Source: Carya illinoinensis
Lineage: Eukaryota; Streptophyta; Magnoliopsida; Fagales; Juglandaceae
Direction of reading: 5' to 3'
Assembly (NCBI RefSeq): GCF_018687715.1
Contig: NC_056758.1
Location: forward strand, 16,333,501 to 16,397,500
Length of the DNA: 64,000 nucleotides
Shown here in pieces: positions 44,715 to 55,469 of the stretch. Every line of letters begins with the position of its first letter. The first letter of the stretch is position 1. The translations under genes were made by a program, and so were the position numbers. The notes beneath the pieces were generated by a model. The model was not told where the DNA came from. It did no database searches and saw only the letters and a program-made list of their open reading frames with translations.

Positions 44715-47700
44715 TGTAACAACCCACTAAAAATTTAATTATGAAATTTTTATTGGCTTTAGGAATCTCGTAAAGACCCCATAAGTTTTCACGAATCTAT
44801 TAATCGTATAGGTTTTAGTCGAACCATATAGTTAGTGTTATCACTCACTATGGTATCAGAAGTGTGTTTTTAATTATTGGAGATAGTTAGAAGTGTCAGA
44901 ATACCTTATGGTTTATGCCATTAGACTCAGTGGATTATTTAAGATTTTATGATACAATAACTCATTTTCATATTTTCGGACGAAACGTCTGTTTGAAACT
45001 GTGAATTTATTTTTAGGAGCACTTCGGGGCTGAATTTTAGTAAACGATTTTCACTATAGCTTCATATGAATACTTAGAATTTTTTGATACCAAGTTTATC
45101 ATGCACTTTTTCGGAGTGAATAGTAACATCGATAAGCGCACCAAGTGCAATGTTTCAAAATTCACAGTATGGAATGTCCAAATTAAGTTAGAGAAGTTTT
45201 AATTGAACACATGGAAAGATCTTAGACACACATGTGAATAATATTAGTCACTTGGATCAAGAGAAATTGGATTTGGGCTTGATAGCAACCTAAACCCTTT
45301 TAAAAACCCAAATTGAGGCCCATTTGGTTTAAGCCTACTAAGGCCCACGAAATTGGGCACCTTAGCATTGATTTTGGCCAAATAATTTCATCCCCCACAT
45401 GGCTAATTAGATGTCTTCAAGAGGGTCTAGAAGGTTCTAGAAGGGAAAAGTCAAAGAGTCATCTCACTCTTCCAAGTCTACACTTTACCTTTAGAAAATA
45501 TCTTGAGCTGATTTTTATGGATTTATTGGGTAAGAAAGGCCAACACTCAACCCTCACTTCAGCCTCATTCTCTTCCATATCTTGTGCAAAAATATCTCTA
45601 GCTCACTCCCCACGAAATCATCTTCCTTTATACTTTTCATTGAAAGAACACCAAACACTCTCTAAGACAGCTTTTAGGTGCTCTTTTGCACGCCCATTTC
45701 GAAAATTTTTTAAGTGTTTTATCATAAACTTTCCTTCCTACAAGTTGTTTCTTTTTTAGTCTAGTTTATGTGGATAACTTATTTGTTCCATTTGAAAATC
45801 ATTTGGTCAGTAAAATATTGTTTAAACTTTAGAAAGGTCATTCTAGGCGATAAACTGGAGAATATGTTATATTTTAGAGTTTTTGACCAAGCTAATGGAT
45901 AGATCTTAGTAAGAAATTTTTATGGAGTATTGTTAACATGTGTACATGGTTATTGGTCTAGGAGTGTTTGCATTATTAAAGGTTTTGATGAAAGATTTTC
46001 TTAGACCTAAAAACTTAGAAACTAGAAGAGGAAAAACCGTTTCCGTTTTGAGAAAGTTTAAATCTTTGGTGGTTTAAACCTATTCCAATGGTTTTGATAA
46101 TTTTATTGGATGATCCTAAGCCTCTTATATACATGTTAGAATATTATTTTGAAGATATATGATGTTAGTTTCAAAGATATGAAAGAGATATTCGGATAGG
46201 CCAAAGTGTGGATGTTCTTGGCTAAATTTATGTTTTGGTTGATTTTTAACCATGTGATCTTGAATTAGAAGCATATATATGTTTTATGACATCTTTTTAA
46301 ATCATGTGATTGTTTGGTTTGAAGATCACATATTTATAAGTCATAGATCAAAAGGTTGATCAAAACAAGTTAGAAACAAAAATCAATGGAAATAGCATAT
46401 GAAAATTTCGGCCCTATAGAGATTTAATAGTTGTGATTAGTTTTAAATTTTTCTAAATTCATATTTGAGTTTAAGATAAAATTTACATGAGGCATGTAAA
46501 TTTTGATGACTTTTGAAGTTAGCATGCAAAATCCTTAAGTTAGGGGTAAAATGATCATTTTTCCACATGTAAAGGGTAAAATGGAAATTTTATTCTTTAA
46601 GTGAGTATTTTTTCATATTTTAAATTATTAGTGATTTAGTTCTAACTTTTAGAATCACTAATTACAGTTCCTCGTAATCATGCTTGACCTTTCATAAGAA
46701 ACGTGAAGATCGAGGTAAGTTAGCTTTTAACTTACCAGCAGTTTACTGTGTATGTGTGCTAAGTAAAGGAACTACAATGTATGTATGTGTGTTATCATAT
46801 ATGTCATACCATACCAAGTTATCACATATTTGTCTGTTACATAGAATTTATTCTGTCATAAGTTTTCATCTATTACACAAGATATTCTGTTACTTATTAC
46901 TATACATTGCAAGTACATCATGTTAAGTATGCCATCTATTACACGTATGTCATGTCATGTTGACTGTTACAAGTATGTTCACTGTTACAAGTATGTCATG
47001 TTAAGTGTGTTTTCCGTTACATGTGATCCCATGTTATGAAATATTGTGTTATATATTTATGTCACGTTACAAAATATTCTATATGAAGTTAGTCATGTCT
47101 TTCAAGTTATGTTCAAGTCACGTTATGTTACGTCACGGCTTATGTCCTTTCGTATTCCAGTCACGTCTCGTCTTGAGTACAATGTTTGTATTTCGAGAAG
47201 AATCAAATCAAGTTATTCATGTCAATCATGACCCTAAGTGTTAGGATGGGGTAATATCCTAGTAAAACTCCTTTGTTCACGTTGGAGTGTTTAAATATGT
47301 GTGAAATCCCTTGAGTTGACGAAATACTGTCAAAGGGTAGTGGGTGGGGACCTAACTAGCTGGTCACCAGAGCGCACCAGACACTAACGCTAATGGAGCC
47401 ACATTCAGTTTCGTGGGGTCCACAACAACTGTGGCACATGAAGTATAGGGTCACAACAATTGTGACTCATACACTGAGTGAGACACAGCAATTGTGACAC
47501 GTAAAATACATGAGGTCACAACAACTGTGGAGTATGTATTAACACACTCACAGTTGGTTCAGATACTTGTATTGTGATGCAGTAATCGACAAGGACACAT
47601 GACTCTAGGGGACCCATGTAGCACCCAAGAAGTTGAGTTACATTCAGTTTCATGGGGTCCACAACAACTGTGGCACATGAAGTATAGGGTCACAACAATT

Positions 47701-48459
47701 ATGACTAATACACTGCGTGAGACACAGTAATTGTGACACATAGAATATATGGGGCCACAACAATTGTGGAGTATGTATTTAAGCAGTTAAAGAATAAGTT
47801 TCAGATCATGTTCATGTTAACTCAAGTTTTAGAGCAACCTCATGTTAAGTCAAGTTTTAGATCAAATTCATGTCAAGTCAAGTTCATTTCACATTTCAAT
47901 TTAATTTATGTCAGTTATGCTATGTTATACGTCAAGTTATGTTTTAATTACTTATGAATTTGATTGCGTATTCATACTTTTATTGTCATGCATGCATCAT
48001 TAGCCTGTGTGGAGGTTTTTTGTTAACTTACTAAAATTTGTAATCAAATCTCACTGTGATAGTCCCAACTACCATTCTCCCCGAATGGTAGATCTTGTTA
48101 CAGGACTTGAAGGAGAATCAAGAGTTGATCAACTAAACACAGTTGACTGAGTGACAGTGTGACGTCAATGCTAATATAGTATTTAACTTATATTACTACT
48201 TGTACTATGGAGTTGCATCTCCAGTACTTTTTTGTATCATAGCTATTTTGGACTAGTATTGTGATCTTAGTTGTTCAATGGGTCTTTATGTATGAAGTAT
48301 GTTTTAAGCATTTGGGATATTTCAGTTTGGTGCATAGTATTGATAATGAAAAAAAGTATCCGCTGCAAATATTACATAATGTTATATACATGTTAGGAAC
48401 ATTGCATCTTATATGTCATGAACGGGGGCAAGTAACCTTGTGTTGCATGTCTCGACACA
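44715..48459 (+). repeat. 5' LTR of the gypsy element, about 3.7 kb
   Basis: Runs from TGTAACAACCC to just before the primer site. Its part from about 46650 to 48432 aligns with the 3' LTR, and its part from 44715 to about 47180 aligns with the minus-strand LTR at 55470-58344. It holds an internal tandem duplication (period 239; starts near 47401 and 47640), rich in 'cacaacaactgtggcac' and 'caattgtgac'. A long series of 'tgttacatgt/atgtcatgtta' motifs runs 46900-47150. Its extreme 3' end (48433-48459) does not match the other copy, so the exact end is uncertain. Open frames inside are incidental. Confidence 0.75.
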
Positions 48460-48462
48460 GGG

Positions 48463-48474
48463 TGATATCAGAGC
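48463..48474 (+). promoter_or_regulatory. Primer-binding site, initiator-methionine tRNA type
   Basis: TGATATCAGAGC differs by one base from TGGTATCAGAGC, the standard plant sequence complementary to the 3' end of initiator tRNA-Met used to prime reverse transcription. It sits between the LTR and gag, as expected. Confidence 0.75.
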
Positions 48475-48627
48475 AATATGTCTCTGGGTTGTAAATCCAC
48501 ATGTTCTTAGGAAATGCACCAAACATTAGTCTTAAAATTTTATTCGTCATTAGACTTGAATTTCTTAAGGTATGAAAGGTAGTATGTGGTTGTAATACGT
48601 GTACTCATGTATTTCAGAAAGGGACAC

Positions 48628-49700
48628 ATGACTCGCGGTAGAATACCTCGAAACTCTGTGAGAGACTTCAGTCAAGAGAATCAAAATCCCCCGATGGATG
48701 GCAGATTAACTGAAGCTGTATGTATGCTGGCTGACGTGCTTAGACATCAGTAATAGCAGCAAGTACACCTACCTAGACCCAAAGTTAGGAGTTGTCCATA
48801 TGAGAAATTTTTGATTCACCGTTACCCGAATTTTTCTGGTAATGAAGGGTCACTGAAAGCTGAAAAATGGATTATAGATCTTGAGAGGACTTATGAGATT
48901 TGTGGGTGTACTGAGGACTAGAAGGTCCTATATGCTAGATACCTATTCCAAGGGGAAGCCGAAATATGGTGGGATACACGTAGGCAACTTCTAGTTAGAG
49001 AATTAGGAAATATCGCTGCATTGTCATGGGAGAGGTTCAAGAAAGAGTTTTGACAACATATTCTTCCCAGACTCTGTCAAACAACTGAAGGCCCAGGAGT
49101 TCGCATCCTTAACACAAGGCAGTTCGACTGTGGAGCAGTATGCTGCTAAGTTCATGGCATTAGGAAGATTTGCACCCCACTTGATTTCAACTCAAAAGAT
49201 GCAAGCACAGAAGTTTCAAGCAGGACTTCTGCCTAGGATTCGAAGTCAAGTAGCTTGCCTCAGAATTGAGAATTACCAAGAGTTGATAAATGCGGCCGCG
49301 ATAGTAGAGGCTGAGCAGAGGGATCTGGGGATCCAGAACATTACCGATCAAAAAAGGGTCATGCCGTTTGCTGCAAGTGATAGTGCCGAGAAGAAGAGGT
49401 ATTTTTCTAGCCCAGAGAAAGGCAAGAGAATAATGACAGGAGGGCAGATGCCGTCTTTTTATTTACCATGCCTTAAGTGTAGTAAGCGTCATCTTGGAGA
49501 ATGTCATAGGTGATATGGAGTCTGTTACCAATGCAAGAAATCTGGACATGTGATTAGAGATTGTCTCAATGTCATGTAAGGCAGTGGAGCTGGTGATCAC
49601 AAGCTTAGGCTCCACATCCCAACACGAGTGTATGCTATAACCCCATGTGATATTGATGCTGACGTCCTAGAAACAGAAAGAGCTGGCTTCATCCTTGGTA
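48628..49700 (+). pseudogene. gypsy gag (capsid and nucleocapsid) pseudogene
   Basis: From ATG 48628 (TRGRIPRNS) with stops. Capsid-region motifs appear in family order: FLIHRYPNFSGNEGSLKAEK, WIIDLERTYEICGCTED, KVLYARYLFQGEAEIWWD, LSWERFKKEF. After a frameshift the main open frame 49130-49513 reads MEQYAAKFMALGRFAPHLIS, KFQAGLLPRIRSQVACLRIE and INAAAIVEAEQRDLG. A CLKCSKRHLGEC block and, past a stop, a zinc knuckle CYQCKKSGHVIRDC (CX2CX4HX4C) follow. At least six stops or frameshifts. It formed the virus-like particle of the parent element. The same protein block occurs on the minus strand near 60164-60432. Confidence 0.85.
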
Positions 49701-50521
49701 TATTTCTAAGACCTTTATATTGTTAAGCTTAGTTAATATTGATTGGATTGCGATTTTTGGTATCAATGCATTATTGTTATCTTGGGGAATGTTAAGTCAT
49801 TGAGATTTGTAACTTGTACATTGTTTGATTCAAGCGAGTCTCTATTTTTAGTAATTGTGGTAGTGCATGAGAATTCAGTTTGGAAGCTGAATTGTTACCC
49901 TAGTGGTAAGAGTAACAATTCTCATTAGAAGTATTATTGTTCATACTAATATAGATATAGAATACTTTTTAGTGATATGAGAAATGATATTTAAGGTTGA
50001 TGAATGGTATCCCACATATTTGAAAAATTGTTTTGATTATGAGTATACGATGAAATTTGTGTTTGGAAGAGTAAATTGATTAGGAGAAGCTTTGGCAGCT
50101 TTGGCCTGAGTAGGATTCATTTATGATAATAGTTTTTCCATGTCGCAAGTAAATGGTTTTTGGTGAAGCACTATCTTTATGGATACGTAGGTCGCTCTTC
50201 TTTTGGAGACTAATATATGGGAAGTAAAATCTTGGTCTTAAGGATTTTCATGGACAATAGGAACATATCCTTTTATTTAGAGTCAAAATAAGAGGTAGCT
50301 CATGATGGATGGAAGAGCTTTGCCAATCATAAGAGAGAAAGTCTTGAGTTTAAGTTATTAGTTAGTCAATTATCAAAGTATCACCTAGGAGGAGGAATGA
50401 TTTGTTGTGACTATAAATGAGTAAGCTAGTCCTAGACCAGTAGAACTCGTGATCACGCTTGAAGAAATAATGAAAGTGAATTCAGTTGTGTATGGATTTA
50501 GATTTTTTTTCAACTGACAAG
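49701..50521 (+). other. Degenerate interior of the gypsy element
   Basis: No pol domain is recognisable. Sequence around 50270-50450 (ESLEFKLLVSQLSKYHLGGG in one frame) matches the minus-strand copy at about 59270-59400 (ESLKFKLIPERLSRYHLRER), so this is shared family sequence rather than random filler. Confidence 0.5.
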
Positions 50522-52365
50522 AACACTTAATTACAGTTTCTTGTGATTAGCTTGAGCTTTTCAAAAGAAACGTGGAGATCAAATAAGTTAGCTTTTAACT
50601 TACTAGCAGTTTATTATGTATGTGTGCTAAGTAAAAGAACTACAATGTGTGTATGTGTGTTATCATATATGCCATATCATACCAAGTTATCACATATTTG
50701 TCTGTTACACAGAATTTATTCTGTCATGAGTTTTCATCTGTTACATAAGATATTCTGTCACTTATTACTATACATTGCAAGTACATCATGTTAAGTATGT
50801 CATCTATTATATGTATGTCATGTCATATTCACTATTATAAGTATGTCATGTTAAGTATGCTTTCCGTTACATGTGATACCATGTTATGAAATATTATGTG
50901 TTACATGTTTATGTTATGTTACAAAATGTTCTATATGAAGTTAGTCATTTCTTTCAAGTTATGTTCAAGTCATATTATGTTACGTCAGGACTTATGTCCT
51001 TTCGTATTCCAGTCACGTCCCGTTTTGAGTACAGTATTTGTATTTTGAGAACAGTCAAATCATGTTATTCATGTCAATCACGACCCTAAGTGCTAGGATG
51101 AGGTAATATCTTAGTAAAACTCATTTATTCACGCTGGAGTGTTTAAATAGGTGTGAAATCTCCTGAGTTGACGAAATACTGTCAACGGGTAGCGGGTGGG
51201 GACCTAACTAGCTGGTCACCGGAGCGCACTAGGCACTAACGCTGATGGAGCCACATTCAGTTTTGTGGGGTCCACAACAACTGTGGCACATGAAGTATGG
51301 GGTCACAGTAATTGTGACGCATACACTGCGTGAGACACAACAATTGTGATACGTAAAATACATGGGGCCATAACAACTGTGGAGTATGTATTAATGCAGT
51401 CACAGCTGGTTCAGATATCTGTATTATGATGTGGTAATCGGCAAGGACACATGGCTCTAGGGGACCTATGTAGCACCTAAGAAGTTGAGTTACATTTAGT
51501 TTCATGGGATCCACAATAAATGTGGCACATGAAGTATGAGGTCACAGTAATTGTGACGCATACACCACGTGAGACATAGCAATTGTGATATATAGAATAC
51601 ATGGAGCCACAACAACTGTGGAGTATGTATTTAAGCAGTTAAAGAATAAGTTTCAAATCACGTTCATGTTAAGTCAAGTTTCAGAGCAAGTTCATGTTAA
51701 GTCAAGTTTCAGGGCAAGTTCATGTTAAGTCAAGTTTCAGATCAAGTTCATGTCAAGTCAAGTTCAGTTCACGTTTCAATTTAAGTTACATCAGTTATGG
51801 TATGTTGTATGTCAAGTTATGCTTTAATTACTTTGCATTTGATTGTGTATTCATGCTTTTACTGTCATACATGCATAATTAGCCTGTGTGGAAGTTTTTT
51901 GTTAACTTACTGAGATTTGTAATCAAATCTCACTATGGTAGTCCCAACTACCATTCCCCTCGAATGGTAGATCTTGTTATAGGAACTGAAGGAGAATCAG
52001 GAGTTGACCAACTAGACACAGTTGACTGAACGACGTTGCGACGTCAATGTTAATATAGTAGTTAACTTAAATTACTTCTTGTGGTATGGAGTTACATCTC
52101 CAGTACTTTTTTGAATCATAACCATTTTGGACTAGTGTTGTGATCTTGATTGTTCAATGGGTCTTTATGTATGAAGTATGTTTTAATCATTTGGAATATT
52201 TTAGTTTGGTGCATAGTATTGCGAAAGAAAAAAAATTATCCACTACGAATATTGCATAATATTATATGCATGTTAGGAACATTGCATTTTATATATCATG
52301 AACAGGGGCAGAGACATACATTTCAAATGTTCGTTTGATCCCAAACGGAATTTGGGGTTATTACA
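50522..52365 (+). repeat. 3' LTR of the gypsy element, 5'-truncated
   Basis: Aligns to 46650-48432 of the 5' LTR, starting 'aattacagtttcttgtgatt' and continuing to 'tcatgaacaggggcag'. It has the same 239-bp duplication (near 51253 and 51491) and three successive copies of a 29-bp unit 'catgttaagtcaagtttcag' (about 51665-51750). It ends GGGTTATTACA, the inverted form of the TGTAACAACCC start. About 1.9 kb of the 5' part is missing relative to the 5' LTR. Confidence 0.75.
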
Positions 52366-53156
52366 ACAATATCATGAATAGTATCGTGCTACAGTAACTC
52401 CTTGAAACTCTAGTTCAAAAAAACAATAACTTTCCCAACATGCCCTTAAGTCCTTCTCATAATAAACCCAATTATTCTAAACTAAAAAAATAAGTCCTTG
52501 AAATGAATTAAACAAGTTGAAAGATTTCAAGTGCCTAAAGCCTTTAAGTCATGTTGTTGCCCTTTTTTATAGCTGGTATCAAATAAATCAAAACTGGATC
52601 TTCATCCTTTAAGCTCATCTTGAATGTTGGAGGCTTGTTAAATTCGACCCAAGTAGATTGCACGAATACTTGCATTGCTTTCCTGATCTTTTTAGCTTTG
52701 GCCTTGTGATTTGTCTATTTGGAACTAGCAAAAGATCTCTAAGGCTTGGTCCAGCTTGGGGCCCATCAACTTTGAAGGCTAATGCAAAATTTGAAATGAG
52801 TTTGTATAACAATAAATTTTCCAAATAAAAGACATGAGGATGCTAGTTGGTAATAAAATCACTTAAAAAAAATTTAGCCGAACAACCATGACAGAAATAA
52901 TGCACAAACATACAAAAATATAAATATATATATATATATATATATAACTACATACAATAACAAAATAGCACAAGCATGTTACACCAAAAAATAAAAATAA
53001 AAAATATCTCCCCATAAAGGATTTTTTTTATGAATAGTTTATTGGATAAGCGCAAAAGGCCCTACTCAAGTATATGAGAAACGCCCATCTAGAAGGTAAA
53101 GATTAGCACCCCAGAAAAGTTTCCAACAATTTTCTTTCAAGAACGCTTATCTAGTT
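52366..53156. other. Spacer with an AT microsatellite
   Basis: Contains (TA)n at about 52924-52946. A minus-strand frame at 52615-52824 has no recognised domain. Confidence 0.45.
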
Positions 53157-55465
53157 TTTTTTATTATTATTTTTTTCTAGAAAAGAGGATGGTATTCCAA
53201 ATTTAATTGATAGTCTTTACTTATAGTAGAAGAATACCGTGGTTACAACCAAACACATAGGTTTACATATTGCATAAAATCCAAACCCAGGTATTAAAAA
53301 CAATATTAATAAAAGGCTAAACACTACACATGATCTCAAAATACATATGTTAAACAACAAAATAAAATAACCTGTAATAAAACATAGCTGTAAAAAAGCA
53401 AACAAAAGTAAAATAAAGATAAAATAAAATTAAAAGAAACCCAATGTTGTAAAGATTTGCTATCTACGTCGAATAATGTGTCGAATAATGTGTAACCCAG
53501 TTTGGTCCATTCGAATAGCTCACAAAATGTCTTTCGAGAGACTATTTTTATTAGTAAAGAAAATATCATTACCATTTGTCCATCTTGGCTAATCTATTAG
53601 CTACATGATTCGTTTCCCTAAAAGAATGAGAGATCCTTATCACCATCGAACGAGCCTTCAATTTAGCCTCTTGCCAATACATGTGACTTCTCCAAGAGAC
53701 TTGTTCATCCTGCTCCCACCACTTGACCACCAGTTGAGAATCAGTTTCCACTTTGATATGCATTATATTCATCTATACATAGAAATTAAGGCCATCTGAG
53801 ATTGCCCTGATCTTGACATTATTATTGGAGCTTATGTCATAGTTTCAGAAAAAAGAAAAAATCATGTGATCATCCGCATCCTTAAGGATTCCTCTACCTT
53901 TGCTTCTTCCAAGATTCCCGAGACTACTTCCATCAACGTTAAGCTTGGCATAACCCTATCCTGGTCGCACCCATTTTAAGATTTGAATAGTCTTATTCTT
54001 GACAGGCATTGTCCCTAATCCTAGTTGTTTCAAAATCGCTCCATCGGAGCACTTAATAAAAGGTTTACTCGTTCTGGTGTGTAGAATTTGAGATAGCAAA
54101 TTCTTGATTTTAAAGCAAACTTGTTCCTTAATTTCAACAACCCCCTCCATATGAGATTTACATCTGTATAGTCAAAGGAACCAACTGATTAAAGAGGGAA
54201 GAATACCAATCAAAACACTGATCTATGATACTGTTTGGGCTTTGGATAGCCATTGTTGTATTTTTCCACCACATGTAATATGTGGCTAAACATTCAGACC
54301 CAATGCTGACTCAAAAAATTCCCAGACAAATGCAGGTCGAAAGGTAAGCCTTTGTACATACCTTTCCACATGAAAGTAGAAATCTTATTGGGTAGTAACC
54401 TATGCCAGATTTATTTAGCCCACGATACTTTAGCACTTTGTGCATGGGTGATTTGCCAAGCTGACGAAGTAGAAAATTTACCATTTTGTTCCACTCTCAA
54501 AATAGGAATATCGGCACTGGAGGATATGTTGATTTCTTGAAGCCTCAGTTCCTAACATATAGAATTACCAACTAACTCTTGAATTCACTCCCAACTTGCT
54601 CCTGTATCAGACTATAAGTCAGCTATAGTTAGTGAGGGATCAGTAATGTCCGAGAGTTCACCCAGAATTCCCAAGGAAGACCAATTCTCAAACTAAAAAT
54701 ACATCTTGCCTTCATTAATGATCCATCCAGTGCCTCTCAATACCAATCTCAACAACGGCTTCAAAGCTTTGCAAAAATGTGATTCATAGGAGCATGGACG
54801 TAGGAGGGAAGGATGGTGTTGAATTTTATATTTGGCTCAGAAAAATATTGCCCAAAGAGAGTCTCCATATAGAAATTGCCAGATAAATTTCATGTGAAGG
54901 GCTTTTTCCATGTCTTCCAACTTTCGAATACCGAGTCCACCTTTCTTTTTTTGGCCAACAAGCTTTATCCTCTGCCACCAATTTCTTTTTCCATTTTTCA
55001 TCTTTGTTGCCCCATAGGAAATTAGTAAATACCTGATTTAAATTGTGAATAACAATCCTTGTGAGGCATATTTAGCACTACTAAGAGATGAATAGGCATA
55101 CTAGATAGCACATGCTTCAGTAATATAAGTCTACCCGCCTTAGAGAGTAAGGCTCCTTTCCATGATGCTAATTTCTTTTGCACTTTTTAAAATAATGACT
55201 CCACATGAGTTGCTCGTATACTACCTATACAAATTGGAGAACCCAAATATAAACAGGGAAAAGAACCCTTAAGAAAACCAGTTGTTTGAAGACCAATTGT
55301 CTTACGAGAAGAAGAAGCCTATTTGGCAAAATACATAGCAGATCTAGTATGATTTATCTTTTGACTAGAAATTTTTTCATATAGCTGTAAGGTATCCATA
55401 CATGCCTTCAAATATTTTTTGGAGCCATTCAAAAATATCATGAGATCATCAGCATAACATACTTA
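53157..55465 (-). pseudogene. 5'-truncated LINE: end of reverse transcriptase through RNase H
   Basis: On the minus strand homology starts at the reverse transcriptase active-site motif, CYADDLMIFLNGSKKYLKAC (about 55465-55405). It continues with FLKGSFPCLYLGSPI, ESLFxKVQKKLASWKGALLS, KAGRLILLKHVLSSMPIHLL, a zf-RVT-like region, and the linker KNKTIQILKWVRPG (about 53960). The RNase H domain follows: GYAKLNVDGSSLGNLGRSRG, HIKVETDSQLVVKWWEQ (about 53750) and HSFRETNHVANRLAKMDKW (ending 53569). A 3' leader of about 400 bases ends in T tracts at 53155-53180 that mark the poly(A) tail. Stops and frameshifts are frequent. Endonuclease and most of the RT are absent, the usual result of 5' truncation. 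The 5' edge abuts the gypsy LTR at about 55470. Confidence 0.88.
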
Positions 55466-55469
55466 AAAC

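Larger units (their letters stand above)
44715..52365 (+). mobile_element. Ty3/gypsy retrotransposon with very long LTRs, pol deleted
   Basis: The 5' LTR starts TGTAACAACCCACTAAAAAT. A primer-binding site follows at 48463, then a broken gag at about 48628-49700, about 0.8 kb of degenerate interior, and a 5'-truncated 3' LTR (about 50522-52365) ending GGGTTATTACA. The interior is only about 2 kb and has no protease, reverse transcriptase or integrase, so this copy is non-autonomous. 49700-50510 shares text with the minus-strand copy (for example 'gctttgccaatcataagag'; compare 59270-59400), so the deletion of pol may be a family trait. No 5-bp duplication could be confirmed at the ends. Confidence 0.8.

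Noticed and set aside
46684..51882. Paired open frames with similar proteins in the two gypsy LTRs
   Set aside because: The similarity is explained by LTR identity; the proteins are low-complexity readings of 'tgttacatgtatgtcatgtta' motifs.
44701..52390. Similar text on both sides of the plus-strand gypsy element ('gaatagt' with 'gcactatagt' or 'gctacagt') as a target duplication
   Set aside because: The match is gapped and offset, and the 5 bases directly at the ends (atagt and acaat) differ, so no duplication can be claimed.
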